This document shows, one piece after another, positions 1 to 8,087 of a stretch of 64,000 bases of DNA. The DNA comes from Bradyrhizobium diazoefficiens USDA 110 (GTDB lineage Bacteria; Pseudomonadota; Alphaproteobacteria; Rhizobiales; Xanthobacteraceae). Both the position numbers and the translations under genes were made by a program. Every line of letters starts with the position of its first letter. The first letter of the stretch is position 1. The notes under the pieces are model-generated. The model searched no databases. It saw only the letters and a list, made by a program, of their open reading frames with translations, and had not been told where the DNA came from. The DNA is taken from NCBI RefSeq assembly GCF_000011365.1, contig NC_004463.1, forward strand, positions 4,450,001-4,514,000, read 5' to 3'.

Positions 1-112
1 CGAGCGCGAACATCTTGCCGCCGACCTTGAATACGGAAGTGCCCTCCCACTGCACCACCTTGGTGGCGGCGGGCAGGCGCAGGCAGCGCGCTTCGAAGCT
101 TTTCGGAGTCAT
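1..112 (-). CDS. MmcQ/YjbR family protein, partial (C-terminal part outside window)
   Basis: Only the first 37 codons are in the window. The reading begins MTPKSFEARCLRLPAAT and continues with a VVQWEG...VFKVGGKMFAL stretch, the typical N-terminus of MmcQ/YjbR-fold proteins (CyaY-like alpha/beta fold, often called DNA-binding, true role unsettled). The start ATG is read from 112 downward and the gene runs off the left edge. It lies downstream of the threonine aldolase on the same strand, with 65 bases between. The assignment rests on a short segment. Confidence 0.6.
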   Translation of the reverse strand, partial: MTPKSFEARCLRLPAATKVVQWEGTSVFKVGGKMFAL

Positions 113-139
113 GGGGCGAGCGATAGCACGCCGCGTGCG

Positions 140-179
140 GCTTGCAATGCGCGCGCTTGCTGCTTGCAATGCGCGCGCT
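140..179. repeat. Two copies of an 18-bp direct repeat
   Basis: The unit GCTTGCAATGCGCGCGCT occurs at 140-157 and again at 162-179, 22 bases apart. It fills the gap between the threonine aldolase stop codon and the MmcQ-like gene. It may be a slippage duplication; no function is evident. Confidence 0.7.
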
Positions 180-1221
180 AGCGGCCGAGCGCCGCGAAGG
201 CGGCAATGGTGCGGTCCACCGCCGCTCCGTCGATGTGGCGATGGGTGACGAGCCGGAGCTGCGAGGGGCCGCTGGCCTGCACCAGGATGCCGCGCTGCTT
301 CACGCCCTCGGCCCATGCGGCGGCCTCGCGTCCGCTTGCGGAGACGTCGACGCGCAGGATGTTGGTTTGCACCTGGTCGGGATCGGCGAGTGCCGGGTCG
401 AGCCAGCTCAAGGCCGCGGCGAGCCGCCTTGCTGCCGCGTGATCCTTGGAGAGGCGCTCGATCATCGTCTCCAGCGCGACGAGGCCCGCGGCTGCGACGA
501 CACCGGACTGGCGCATGGTGCCGCCGACGAGTTTCCGCAACGTGCGCGCCCGTGCGACGAACGCCGCGCCGCCGCACAGCAGGCTGCCGACCGGCGCGCT
601 CAGGCCCTTGGACAGGCAGACCATCACGCTGTCGGCATGCTCGGCGATCCGTGCCGCCGGCACGCCGAGCGCGACCGAGGCATTGAACAGGCGGGCGCCG
701 TCCAGATGCACGGGGATCCCGTTGCTCTGTCCGAGCGCGTGAATTCGCATCATGTGCGGCGGGGGCAGCACGGCGCCGCCGGCGCCGTTATGCGCAGTCT
801 CCATTGCGATCAGGCCGGGACGTTCCGAGCCGCGGATCGCGTCTGCAAGCGCCGCTTCGTCCATTGCACCGCGACGGCTCGGCATGGGCTTGGGCACCAG
901 CCCCGCGATCGTCACGACGCTGCCGAGCTCGGAGTTGAGCAGGTGCGCACCAGCGTCGGCGAAGACCTCTCCGCCGCGCTCGGCATGGGCGAGCATCGCC
1001 AGGAGATTGCCCATCGTGCCGCTCGGCACGAACAGGGCAGCTTCCTTGCCGGTCAACGCGGCGCCCCGCGCTTCGAGCGCGCGGACGGTCGGGTCGCCCT
1101 CGCGGCCGTCGTCGCCGAGCGGGGCCCGCTGCATGCGCTCCAGCATCGCGGCCGTCGGCAGCGTGACGGTGTCGCTGCGCAGATCGACGACGCCGTCGCG
1201 GCCTCTCTCTTGCGCGACCAT
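178..1221 (-). CDS. ltaE: Low-specificity L-threonine aldolase
   Basis: A PLP-dependent fold-type I lyase that splits L-threonine or allo-threonine to glycine and acetaldehyde in the cytosol. The 347-residue length is normal. The N-terminus has the family's DLRSDTVT motif, GDD-(x)-GEDPT is present in the variant GDDGREGDPT, HLDGARLFN follows in the middle, and the Schiff-base lysine is Lys205 in LSKGLSAPVGS. The start ATG shares its A with the TGA stop of the upstream symporter (TGATG at 1219-1223), so translation is probably coupled. Context suggests uptake and breakdown of an amino acid or related anion under the GntR regulator at 2468-3160. Confidence 0.9.
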   Translation of the reverse strand: MVAQERGRDGVVDLRSDTVTLPTAAMLERMQRAPLGDDGREGDPTVRALEARGAALTGKEAALFVPSGTMGNLLAMLAHAERGGEVFADAGAHLLNSELGSVVTIAGLVPKPMPSRRGAMDEAALADAIRGSERPGLIAMETAHNGAGGAVLPPPHMMRIHALGQSNGIPVHLDGARLFNASVALGVPAARIAEHADSVMVCLSKGLSAPVGSLLCGGAAFVARARTLRKLVGGTMRQSGVVAAAGLVALETMIERLSKDHAAARRLAAALSWLDPALADPDQVQTNILRVDVSASGREAAAWAEGVKQRGILVQASGPSQLRLVTHRHIDGAAVDRTIAAFAALGR

Positions 1222-2471
1222 CAGGCGTCCTGCACTTGCAGGCCGGCCGCCGTCGGCTGGGTCTCATCGGCGGCCATGTCGCCGGCAAACTTTTCGACCA
1301 GCTTCACCGCGACCGTGTTGCCGAACACGTTGATCGCGGTGCGGCCCATGTCGAGGAAGGCGTCGACGCCGGCGATGACCGCGAGCGCCTCGATCGGCAG
1401 CCCGATCGCCGACAGCACCATGGCGATGGCGACGAGCCCGCCGGAGGGGACGTTGGCGCTGCCCTTGCTCGCGATCGTCGTGACCATGACGATGGTGAAC
1501 AGCGTCGACCAGGTCAACGTCACGCCATAGGCTTCCGCGAGGAAGGTGACGGCGAGGGCAAAATACATGATGGCGCCGTCGCGGTTGAAGGCATAGCCGA
1601 GCGGCAGCACCACCGAGACGATGCGCTCTGAGGCGCCCATCGCCCGCAGCTTCTCCATGTGCAGCGGCAGGGTCACTTCCGAGGAGCGGGTGGAGAAGGC
1701 CAGGATCATCGGCTCCATCACCGCCTTGGTGACGGCAAGCGGCTTCTCGCCGATCGCAAGCAGCATCAGCCAGAAGATCGCGACCATGATCGCAAGGCCG
1801 AGATACATCACGCCGACGAGCTTTGCGAGCGCGACCACGGTGGCGAGGCCTTGCGTCGCGAACAGCCACGCCATCACCGCGAAGATGGCGATCGGAGCGA
1901 GCGAGGTGATCCATTTGGTGATCTTGAACATCGCCGCCATCACCGCCTCGAGCACGGCGACCATGGGCTCGCCGACCTTGCCGCTAGAGGCGAGTGCGAG
2001 GCCGAACAGAATGGCGAAGACGAGCGTCGGGAGAATCTTCTGCTCGGCCATCGCCGCGACGATGTTGGAGGGGATCATGTCCATGAAGAACTTGATCCAG
2101 TCCACCGACACTGCGAGGTTCTGCGGCACCTTGCCGGTCGCGGCCAGCGGGGCGCCGGCGCCGGGATGGAAGGCGGCGTTGAGGAGCAGGCCGATCAGGA
2201 TCGAGATCACGGTGGCGAGGTAGAAATAGCCGAGGCTGATCGCGGCGACGCGCCCCAGGACCTTCAACTCGCTCCCCATGCGGTAGAGGCCGAGCGTGAC
2301 GGCTGCGAACACCACGGGAATGACGATCATCTTCACCGCCTCGACGAAGGCGGTGCCGATCGGCCGCAGGCTCGCGCCGAAATCCGGCCAGAGCAGGCCG
2401 ACGCCGAGGCCCAGCACCAATCCGAGCAGCATCTGGAACACGAGCGGCAATCTGAACAGCGGCCGGATCAT
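1221..2471 (-). CDS. Dicarboxylate/amino acid:cation symporter (DAACS/GltP-DctA family)
   Basis: An inner-membrane secondary transporter of about 416 residues with the usual hydrophobic profile. Family signatures visible are the serine-rich re-entrant loop AFSTRSSEVTLP, the NRDGAI segment, and DAFLDMGRTAINVFGNT near the C-terminus, which forms the substrate and sodium sites in GltPh-type proteins. I chose the ATG at 2471 because AAGGAG lies ten bases upstream; the longer frame to 2561 lies inside the GntR gene. The ATG overlaps the GntR stop as ATGA. The substrate cannot be told from sequence; the linked threonine aldolase hints at an amino acid. Confidence 0.9.
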   Translation of the reverse strand: MIRPLFRLPLVFQMLLGLVLGLGVGLLWPDFGASLRPIGTAFVEAVKMIVIPVVFAAVTLGLYRMGSELKVLGRVAAISLGYFYLATVISILIGLLLNAAFHPGAGAPLAATGKVPQNLAVSVDWIKFFMDMIPSNIVAAMAEQKILPTLVFAILFGLALASSGKVGEPMVAVLEAVMAAMFKITKWITSLAPIAIFAVMAWLFATQGLATVVALAKLVGVMYLGLAIMVAIFWLMLLAIGEKPLAVTKAVMEPMILAFSTRSSEVTLPLHMEKLRAMGASERIVSVVLPLGYAFNRDGAIMYFALAVTFLAEAYGVTLTWSTLFTIVMVTTIASKGSANVPSGGLVAIAMVLSAIGLPIEALAVIAGVDAFLDMGRTAINVFGNTVAVKLVEKFAGDMAADETQPTAAGLQVQDA

Positions 2472-3160
2472 GCGTGGTGGTCTCCTTGTCCCGGATATTG
2501 CGTGCGGATCGCGCCCAGCGCGGTGAGGCGGGCCTCGAATGCGGACGACAGATGCCGCCACATGCGCTGCTGCGCGGCGTCAGGATCGTGCGCTTCGATG
2601 GCCGCGTAGATGTCGAGATGCTCGCTGACGGCCTGGCGCGTGCGCTCGACGCTGTATTGCCGCATCTTCTGGAGGGCGAGGCCGCTCTGCGCGCGCAGAT
2701 TGTCGTAGGACTGCGCCAGCCGGCCATTGCCGGTCGCGCGAAAGAGTTCGTCGTGGAAGGCCCAGCCGACCTGCTGCGCCTCCTCGACATCGATGTTTTC
2801 GCGCGACTGAATGCTGCGCAGCTCCCCGGCGCATTGGCGCAGCGGCTCCGTCGGCCCGCGCGTCGCGGCGAGATAGGCGGCCATGCCTTCGAGCGCGAGC
2901 CGCAATTCATGAATCTCGCGCAGATCGTCAAAGGACATCTGGCGCAGGAAGGTGCCGCGCATCGGATGGATGGTGAGCAGGCCGTCCTTGGCGAGCGCCT
3001 TCAGCGCCTCGCGGATCGGGGTGCGGCCCAGCGCCAGGCGGCTCGACAGGCTGCGTTCGGAGAGGGGTTCGTCAGGCGCAAACTCGCCTGACACGACGAG
3101 GTCGCGGAGCAGGGCATAGGCGCGGTCGCGGTCGAGGGAGGCGGTGGGCATAACTGACAT
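2468..3160 (-). CDS. GntR family regulator, FCD (FadR) subfamily
   Basis: A 230-residue DNA-binding regulator. The N-terminal winged helix-turn-helix has the hallmark PLSERSLSSRLALGRTPIREAL at about residues 35-56. The rest is an all-helical FCD ligand domain with its metal-binding pattern (ELRLALEG, then FHDELFRATGN, then SEHLDIYAAI). It is first in a three-gene coupled unit with the symporter and threonine aldolase and probably controls it together with itself. The ATG at 3160 lies inside an inverted repeat; a second in-frame ATG at 3151 is possible, and neither has a strong ribosome binding site. Confidence 0.88.
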   Translation of the reverse strand: MSVMPTASLDRDRAYALLRDLVVSGEFAPDEPLSERSLSSRLALGRTPIREALKALAKDGLLTIHPMRGTFLRQMSFDDLREIHELRLALEGMAAYLAATRGPTEPLRQCAGELRSIQSRENIDVEEAQQVGWAFHDELFRATGNGRLAQSYDNLRAQSGLALQKMRQYSVERTRQAVSEHLDIYAAIEAHDPDAAQQRMWRHLSSAFEARLTALGAIRTQYPGQGDHHA

Positions 3161-3186
3161 ACCAGCGGCATGTCAGAGGAATGTCA
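3155..3186. promoter_or_regulatory. Putative GntR operator: TGACAT-N9-ATGTCA plus an extra ATGTCA
   Basis: TGACAT at 3155-3160 and ATGTCA at 3170-3175 form a perfect inverted repeat covering the possible start codon at 3160. A further ATGTCA sits at 3181-3186, eleven bases on from the second half. FCD-type GntR proteins bind short palindromes near their own promoter, so this is a natural autoregulatory site. Function is inferred. Confidence 0.55.
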
Positions 3187-3236
3187 AGCGGGCCTACTGA
3201 TTTTGCTGGTGAAACGAACCAAGGGCGGCACCGAGC

Positions 3237-3470
3237 TCAGCCTGAAGCTGGCGTGACGGCGTCGCGGGCGCGCCAGGCGTCGGGAACGACGAACACCTCG
3301 TCGGCGCGGCCGTAGCCGCCGTCGGGGACTTCCTCGATCAGCACCATCGTGTGCGGCCGCGCCGCTTCGCCGAAATAGTCGACGAACAGCGCGGTGAGGC
3401 GATGCACGATCTCCGCCTTCTGGGTGCGAGACAGCGCGGCTTGCGGAATCTTGATGTTGGCGAAAGGCAT
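3237..3470 (-). CDS. 4-oxalocrotonate tautomerase-like protein
   Basis: A 77-residue member of the tautomerase superfamily. It begins MPFANIKIP; after removal of Met the N-terminal proline would be the catalytic base. The beta-alpha-beta unit continues through LTALFVDYFGEAARPHTMVLIEEV and the usual glycine-rich GGYGRADE segment. These enzymes act as small cytosolic oligomers on keto-enol substrates in aromatic degradation or as promiscuous isomerases. It precedes no pathway gene here; the SDR gene lies upstream on the same strand, 36 bases away, so the two may be cotranscribed. Confidence 0.8.
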   Translation of the reverse strand: MPFANIKIPQAALSRTQKAEIVHRLTALFVDYFGEAARPHTMVLIEEVPDGGYGRADEVFVVPDAWRARDAVTPASG

Positions 3471-3506
3471 GATGGGTCTCTCCGTGTGATGCGATCGTGC
3501 CGTGCG

Positions 3507-4247
3507 TCAGACCACGCCGCCATTGGCGCGGATGACCTGGCCGTTGATCCAGCCGCCATCGCGACCGGTGAGGAAGGCGACGATTCCTGCGATGTCGTCG
3601 GGCTGGCCGAGGCGGCCGAACGGGTTCATGGCGGCAATGGCGCGCACCTGCTGCTCGCTCTTGCCTTCGAGGAACAGCCGGGTCTCGACCGGCCCGGGCG
3701 CCACCGCGTTGACGGTGATGCGCCGGCTGCCGAGCTCCTTGGCGAGGATGTGCGTCATGGTTTCGACCGCGGCCTTGGTCGCGGCGTAGACGCCGTAGCC
3801 GGGCTGGTAGAGACCGACCACGCTGGAGGAGAAGCTGACGATGCGGCCGCCGTCGCGAAGCCGCCGCGCCGCCTCGCGCAAGGACCGGAACACGCTTCCG
3901 AGATTGATCGACGTTTGCCGCGCGAACGCTTCATCGGTCACCTCGGCGAGCGGCCCGAGCTCGATGATGCCGGCATTGTTGACGAGGATGTCGACGCCGC
4001 CGAAGGCGCGCTCGGCCGCATCGAACAGCCGCGAAGGGGTTGCCGAATCGGCGAGGTCGGCCTGCACGGCGATGGCGCGCCCGCCGGCGGCCTCGATCTC
4101 GGCGACGAGCGCATCGGCAGCCGCGCGGCCGCTCGCATAGTTGATCGCGACCGCAATCCCGCCCTGCGCCAGCCGGCGGGCGATCGCTGCGCCGATGCCG
4201 CGGGAGCCGCCGGTCACGATGGCGGCGCGCTGATGTTGGTGGGTCAT
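3507..4247 (-). CDS. SDR family NAD(P)-dependent oxidoreductase
   Basis: A classical short-chain dehydrogenase of 246 residues. The Rossmann nucleotide motif is TGGSRGIG near the N-terminus, NNAG follows at about residue 86, and the catalytic YxxxK is YAATK after the serine of FSSSVVG. The ATG at 4247 is preceded by GAGGAGACCTGCC, which decides the start over the longer frame to 4325. It is divergent from the LysR gene at 4352, the usual layout for a regulator and its target. The substrate is unknown. Confidence 0.88.
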   Translation of the reverse strand: MTHQHQRAAIVTGGSRGIGAAIARRLAQGGIAVAINYASGRAAADALVAEIEAAGGRAIAVQADLADSATPSRLFDAAERAFGGVDILVNNAGIIELGPLAEVTDEAFARQTSINLGSVFRSLREAARRLRDGGRIVSFSSSVVGLYQPGYGVYAATKAAVETMTHILAKELGSRRITVNAVAPGPVETRLFLEGKSEQQVRAIAAMNPFGRLGQPDDIAGIVAFLTGRDGGWINGQVIRANGGVV

Positions 4248-4351
4248 GGCAGGTCTCCTCGTTGTCTTCAGCCGGAGATTTAGCTGATCGCCGTGGCCGG
4301 ATAATCGCCTCAGACTTGCCATCACTTGTCGGCTGTGGTGAACAATCGGCC

Positions 4352-5245
4352 ATGGACCGATTTGACGCCATGCGTCTGTTCGTTCGCCTCGTCGAGCGGC
4401 AGAGTTTTACGGCTGCGGCCGCCGATCTCGGCATTCCCCGCTCGACGGCGAGCGAGGTCTTGCGCGGCCTGGAGTCGCGCTTGGGCGCGCGCCTGCTCGA
4501 CCGCACGACGCGGCATGTCACGCCGACGCTCGACGGCGAGGACTACTACCGCCGCTGCGTCGCGATCCTGGCCGAGGTCGAGGAAGCGGAAACTGCGATG
4601 CGCGATGCGCGGCCGCGCGGCCTGCTCCGCATCGACGCCCATCCCTTGCTGACCCGCACCTTCATCCTGCCGCACCTGCCGGCATTCCTGGCGCGCTATC
4701 CGCAGCTCGACTTGCAGATCGGGCAGGGCGACCGCCTGGTCGATCTCGTGCGTGAAGGCATCGATTGCGTGATCCGGTCGGGCGAGCCGGAGGACAGCGG
4801 GATGATCCTGCGCCGCCTCGGCACGATCGCCGAGATCACGGTGGCGAGCCCGGCCTATCTCGCCAGCCACGGCGTGCCTAGGGCGCCTGATACGCTCGAC
4901 GGCCATCAGATGGTCGCCTTCGTCTCCTCGCGCACCGGCGATGTGCTGCCGCTGGAATTTTCGGTTCCCGGCGCGCTGCATCACGTCGTGCTGCCGAGCC
5001 GGGTTCGGGTCAACAATTCCGACACCATGGCCGATCTCGCACGGCTCGGCTTCGGCCTCGCCCAGGCCCCCCGCTATCGCTTCGCGGATGATCTCGCCAG
5101 CGGCGCGCTGGTCGAGGTGCTCGCCGACTATCCGCCGTCACCGACGCCGCTCTCCGCGCTGTACCTGCAAAACCGCCAGCCCGCGCTGCGCCTGCGCGTC
5201 TTCCTCGACTGGATATCGGGCATTTTTGCCGAGGCGAAGCTTTGA
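4352..5245 (+). CDS. LysR family transcriptional regulator
   Basis: 297 residues. The N-terminal helix-turn-helix starts MDRFDAMRLFVRLVERQSF and contains AAADLGIPRSTASEVLRGLE; a LysR substrate-binding domain follows (LRIDAHPLL, then DCVIRSGEPEDSGMILRRLG). This resembles the aromatic/quinone-type group that flanks SDR or efflux genes. The gene is divergent from the SDR at 3507-4247, with 104 bases between the two starts, so that gap should hold the operator; I could not single out one convincing T-N11-A box. The start used is the ATG directly before DRFDAM. Confidence 0.9.
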   Translation: MDRFDAMRLFVRLVERQSFTAAAADLGIPRSTASEVLRGLESRLGARLLDRTTRHVTPTLDGEDYYRRCVAILAEVEEAETAMRDARPRGLLRIDAHPLLTRTFILPHLPAFLARYPQLDLQIGQGDRLVDLVREGIDCVIRSGEPEDSGMILRRLGTIAEITVASPAYLASHGVPRAPDTLDGHQMVAFVSSRTGDVLPLEFSVPGALHHVVLPSRVRVNNSDTMADLARLGFGLAQAPRYRFADDLASGALVEVLADYPPSPTPLSALYLQNRQPALRLRVFLDWISGIFAEAKL

Positions 5246-5253
5246 TGTGACTC

Positions 5254-5331
5254 GTAGCCCGGGTGAGCGAAGCGATACCCGGGACCGCCGCCCGCACGAA
5301 TCCCGGATATCGCTTCGCTCATCCGGGCTAC
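5254..5331. repeat. Palindromic intergenic repeat (GTAGCCCGGGTGAGCG family)
   Basis: The left arm GTAGCCCGGGTGAGCGAAGC starts at 5254. The right arm reads GCTTCGCTCATCCGGGCTAC and ends at 5331. An inner GATACCCGGGA pairs with TCCCGGATATC. The element would fold into one long hairpin, like REP/BIME-type elements. It opens the gene-free stretch after the LysR gene. Confidence 0.75.
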
Positions 5332-5973
5332 AAGAGCTTGCGTTGCCCGACGGGCAAAACACCCAAGCTGCGGGTCAATCCGCTCAAGCAAAAATATTCC
5401 ACTTTACCGAAATTCGGCTTTGGCGTATTCGTGCGCCACCTCATCCCGGTCAGAGGGGCGTATCGCGATCGTCACGACACGCGGGGTGAGCTGCGGTGGA
5501 CGCTAGTCACATCGGCGCGAGGGCATCGCAGGGCGGGCAACCGTGAGCGAAGGCCGTCGCGCACACGACCGGTGTGATCTGCGTACGGCAAAACCGTGTC
5601 GTCCTGGCGCCCGGGGTCTGTGCGCCAAGTCTTGCGGTGATGCGGCGGCCCGACCGGGCGCGCACATCAGCGATCCGCAAGGCGACGGGGGCAATAGTGC
5701 ATCGCTCCCCGGGGAGAACGCGGCATAAGCCGTCAAACCACTGCGCAGGGAAGGCCGTGTGTTGGGCTTCACCTGTATGCCGCTGTGCAGATTTTTCGTA
5801 GCCACCTTTCGCACAGTGGACCGTGGGTGCCTGGCCGGCACCCGGCCTTCCCTGCGCCCTCTGACATCGGAGGGTGTCGCGATGAAGCAAAGCTCGGGCG
5901 AAGCAAGCCGCGAGGATGCGAAGATGTGTCTGCGATTGGGAAATCCGACTGGTCGCGAGCACCAATTTATCAC
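5332..5973. other. Gene-free, repeat-like structured region
   Basis: Between two palindromic repeats lies about 640 bases in which both strands stay open in several frames, none with a recognisable protein, start signal or steady codon bias. The DNA is rich in self-complementarity. GCGCAGGGAAGGCCG at 5743-5757 is exactly complementary to 5843-5857, and the short hairpin GGGTGCctggccgGCACCC sits at 5825-5843. Long overlapping open frames with Arg/Ala/Pro/Ser-rich translations suggest spurious open reading frames. I read it as a non-coding, possibly multicopy element; whether it is transcribed is unknown. Confidence 0.5.
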
Positions 5974-6114
5974 CGTCACCCTGAGGTGCTCGTCCTGCGA
6001 TGTATCGCAGGGCGAGCCTCGAAGGGCGACGGCCCGGCTGCATCCCGGCCGTTCATCCTTCGAGGCTCGGCTTGCGATGCATTTGCACCGCAAGCCTCGC
6101 ACCTCAGGATGACG
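5974..6114. repeat. Palindromic intergenic repeat (CACCCTGAGGTGC family)
   Basis: GTCACCCTGAGGTGCTCG at the left is mirrored by CGCACCTCAGGATGACGG at the right. Inside, GGCGAGCCTCGAAGG pairs with CCTTCGAGGCTCGGC. The whole folds as a long interrupted hairpin, the second inverted repeat bordering the gene-free region. Confidence 0.75.
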
Positions 6115-6241
6115 GAACAGTCACTCTCTACATAGTTGGCCAACTGCGCCGCTTTGTGAGTTGTGCCGGAGCGCCACGCGGTTACGATACACTTGAGGTT
6201 CCCGTCGAACACAGGGGCCGACATTGTGACCGGGAGGCGAC

Positions 6242-7906
6242 ATGAGCGGGCAGGAGCGCAAGGTGAAGGGATCGGACCTGTTTGTCGCGGCGCTGGAGAA
6301 TGAAGGCGTCGATCGCATCTTCGGCGTTCCCGGCGAAGAAAACCTCGATCTCGTGGAATCGCTCCGCACCTCCAAGATCGAGCTGATCCTGACCCGCCAC
6401 GAGCAGGCGGCCGCCTTCATGGCTGCCACCCATGGCCGGCTCACCGGGAAGCCCGGCGTCTGTCTCTCGACGCTCGGCCCAGGGGCGCTCAATCTGTCCA
6501 CGGGTGCGGCCTATGCGCATCTCGGCGCGATGCCGATGATCCTGATCACCGGCCAGAAGCCGATCATGAGCAGCAGGCAGGCGCGCTTCCAGATCGTGGA
6601 CGTGGTCGCGACCATGAAGCCGCTGACAAAGCTGTCGCGGCAGATCATCAGCGCCTCCAGCATCCCGACCGTGGTGCGCGATGCCTTTCGCGTGGCGATG
6701 GAGGAGCGGCCGGGGCCGGTGCATCTCGAACTGCCCGAGGACATCGCGGGCGATGAAGTGCCGGCCGCTCCCGTGATTCCGATCCATCCGATCGAGATTC
6801 CGGTCGCCCACCGCGCCGCGCTCGATCGTGCCGCCGAGATGATTCTCGCCGCAAGGCATCCGCTGGTGATGATGGGCGCCGCGACCAGCCGGCCGCGATC
6901 GACCCACGGCATCGCGAGCTTCGTGCGGCGAACCGGCATTCCCTTTTTCACCACGCAGATGGGGAAGGGCACCGTGCCCGGCGGCACCAATCTCTATATG
7001 GGCACCGCGGCGCTGTCGGAGCGCGACTATGTCCACGACGCGATCGACGCCGCCGATCTGATCGTGGCGATCGGTCACGACCCGATCGAGAAGCCGCCCT
7101 TCATCATGGGGCCGTCGGGCCCGAAGGTTATTCACGTCAGCTACACGTCGGCCAGCGTCGAGCAGGTCTATTTCCCGGATGCCGAGGTTGTCGGCGACGT
7201 GGGCCCGAGTCTGGAGCTGCTCGCCGACCGGCTCGAAGGCAAGCTGCCGCAGGCCGCGGCGCTGCTGCCGCTCCGTGAGGAGATCCTCAGGCATATCGCC
7301 GACCGCGCCACCGAGGCGCGCTGGCCGCCGACGCCGCAGCGGATCGTGCACGACATTCGCCAGGTGATCCCGGAGAACGGCATCGTCGCGCTCGACAACG
7401 GCATGTACAAGATCTGGTTCGCGCGCAACTACCGCACCCGCGTCGCCAACACGCTGTTGTTGGACAACGCGCTGGCGACGATGGGCGCAGGCCTGCCGTC
7501 GGCGATGATGGCGGCGATGCTCTATCCCGATCGCCGCGTGCTCGCGGTCGCCGGCGACGGCGGATTCATGATGAACAGCCAGGAGATGGAAACCGCCGTC
7601 CGCCTCAAGCTCAACCTGGTCGTGCTGGTGCTGGAGGACAACGCCTACGGCATGATCCGCTGGAAGCAGGCAGTCGATCATTTCGCCGATTTCGGCATGA
7701 CCTTTGGCAATCCCGATTTCGTCCTCTACGCGAAGGCCTATGGAGCCAAGGGCCATCGCATCGCGAGTATCGACAGCTTCGGCCCGACGCTGGATGCCGC
7801 GTTCAGGGAAGGCGGCGTGCACCTGGTCTCGATCCCGATCGACTATTCGGAGAACGTGCGGGTGCTCGTGGATGAGCTGCGGGCTCACGAGAAGTCGAAG
7901 GCGTGA
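6242..7906 (+). CDS. Thiamine-diphosphate enzyme, acetolactate synthase large-subunit-like
   Basis: 554 residues in the three-domain TPP order. The N-terminal pyrimidine-binding domain has the catalytic glutamate (Glu54) in RHEQAAAFMA. A central domain follows, then the C-terminal pyrophosphate domain with the GDG...N metal motif near residue 440 (AGDGGFMMN to LVLEDNAYG). The expected reaction is decarboxylation of pyruvate and condensation to acetolactate. No small regulatory subunit (ilvN) is adjacent, so it may be a catabolic or unusual-substrate member rather than the biosynthetic ilvB. GGGAGG lies just before the ATG. It stands alone, flanked by repeats on both sides. Confidence 0.85.
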   Translation: MSGQERKVKGSDLFVAALENEGVDRIFGVPGEENLDLVESLRTSKIELILTRHEQAAAFMAATHGRLTGKPGVCLSTLGPGALNLSTGAAYAHLGAMPMILITGQKPIMSSRQARFQIVDVVATMKPLTKLSRQIISASSIPTVVRDAFRVAMEERPGPVHLELPEDIAGDEVPAAPVIPIHPIEIPVAHRAALDRAAEMILAARHPLVMMGAATSRPRSTHGIASFVRRTGIPFFTTQMGKGTVPGGTNLYMGTAALSERDYVHDAIDAADLIVAIGHDPIEKPPFIMGPSGPKVIHVSYTSASVEQVYFPDAEVVGDVGPSLELLADRLEGKLPQAAALLPLREEILRHIADRATEARWPPTPQRIVHDIRQVIPENGIVALDNGMYKIWFARNYRTRVANTLLLDNALATMGAGLPSAMMAAMLYPDRRVLAVAGDGGFMMNSQEMETAVRLKLNLVVLVLEDNAYGMIRWKQAVDHFADFGMTFGNPDFVLYAKAYGAKGHRIASIDSFGPTLDAAFREGGVHLVSIPIDYSENVRVLVDELRAHEKSKA

Positions 7907-7930
7907 TGTGCTCGCCACTCTCGCCACACC

Positions 7931-8017
7931 CGTCATTGCGAGCGTAGCGAAGCAATCCAGAGTGTTTCCGCAGAGGCAGTCTGGATTGCTTCGTCGCTTC
8001 GCTCCTCGCAATGACGG
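7931..8017. repeat. Palindromic intergenic repeat (CGTCATTGCGAGCG family)
   Basis: CGTCATTGCGAG...GCGAAGCAATCCAGA on the left pairs with TCTGGATTGCTTCG...CTCGCAATGACG on the right. The two arms are nearly perfect over more than 30 bases. It follows the acetolactate-synthase-like gene and could also act as its transcription terminator. Confidence 0.8.
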
Positions 8018-8087
8018 AGTATGCCGATCAGCCAAAATGCGATAACAACTTGCGTCAACGTAATCCAACCAGCCACAGGAATATGAA

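Noticed and set aside
4248..4351. A defined LysR box between the SDR and LysR genes
   Set aside because: Several weak T-N11-A candidates exist but none is clearly palindromic, so no site is claimed.
5507..6043. 178-codon minus-strand frame in the gene-free region, of a kind often annotated as hypothetical protein
   Set aside because: Overlaps other open frames on both strands and two palindromic repeats; no ribosome binding site, no domain, erratic codon use. Treated as non-coding.
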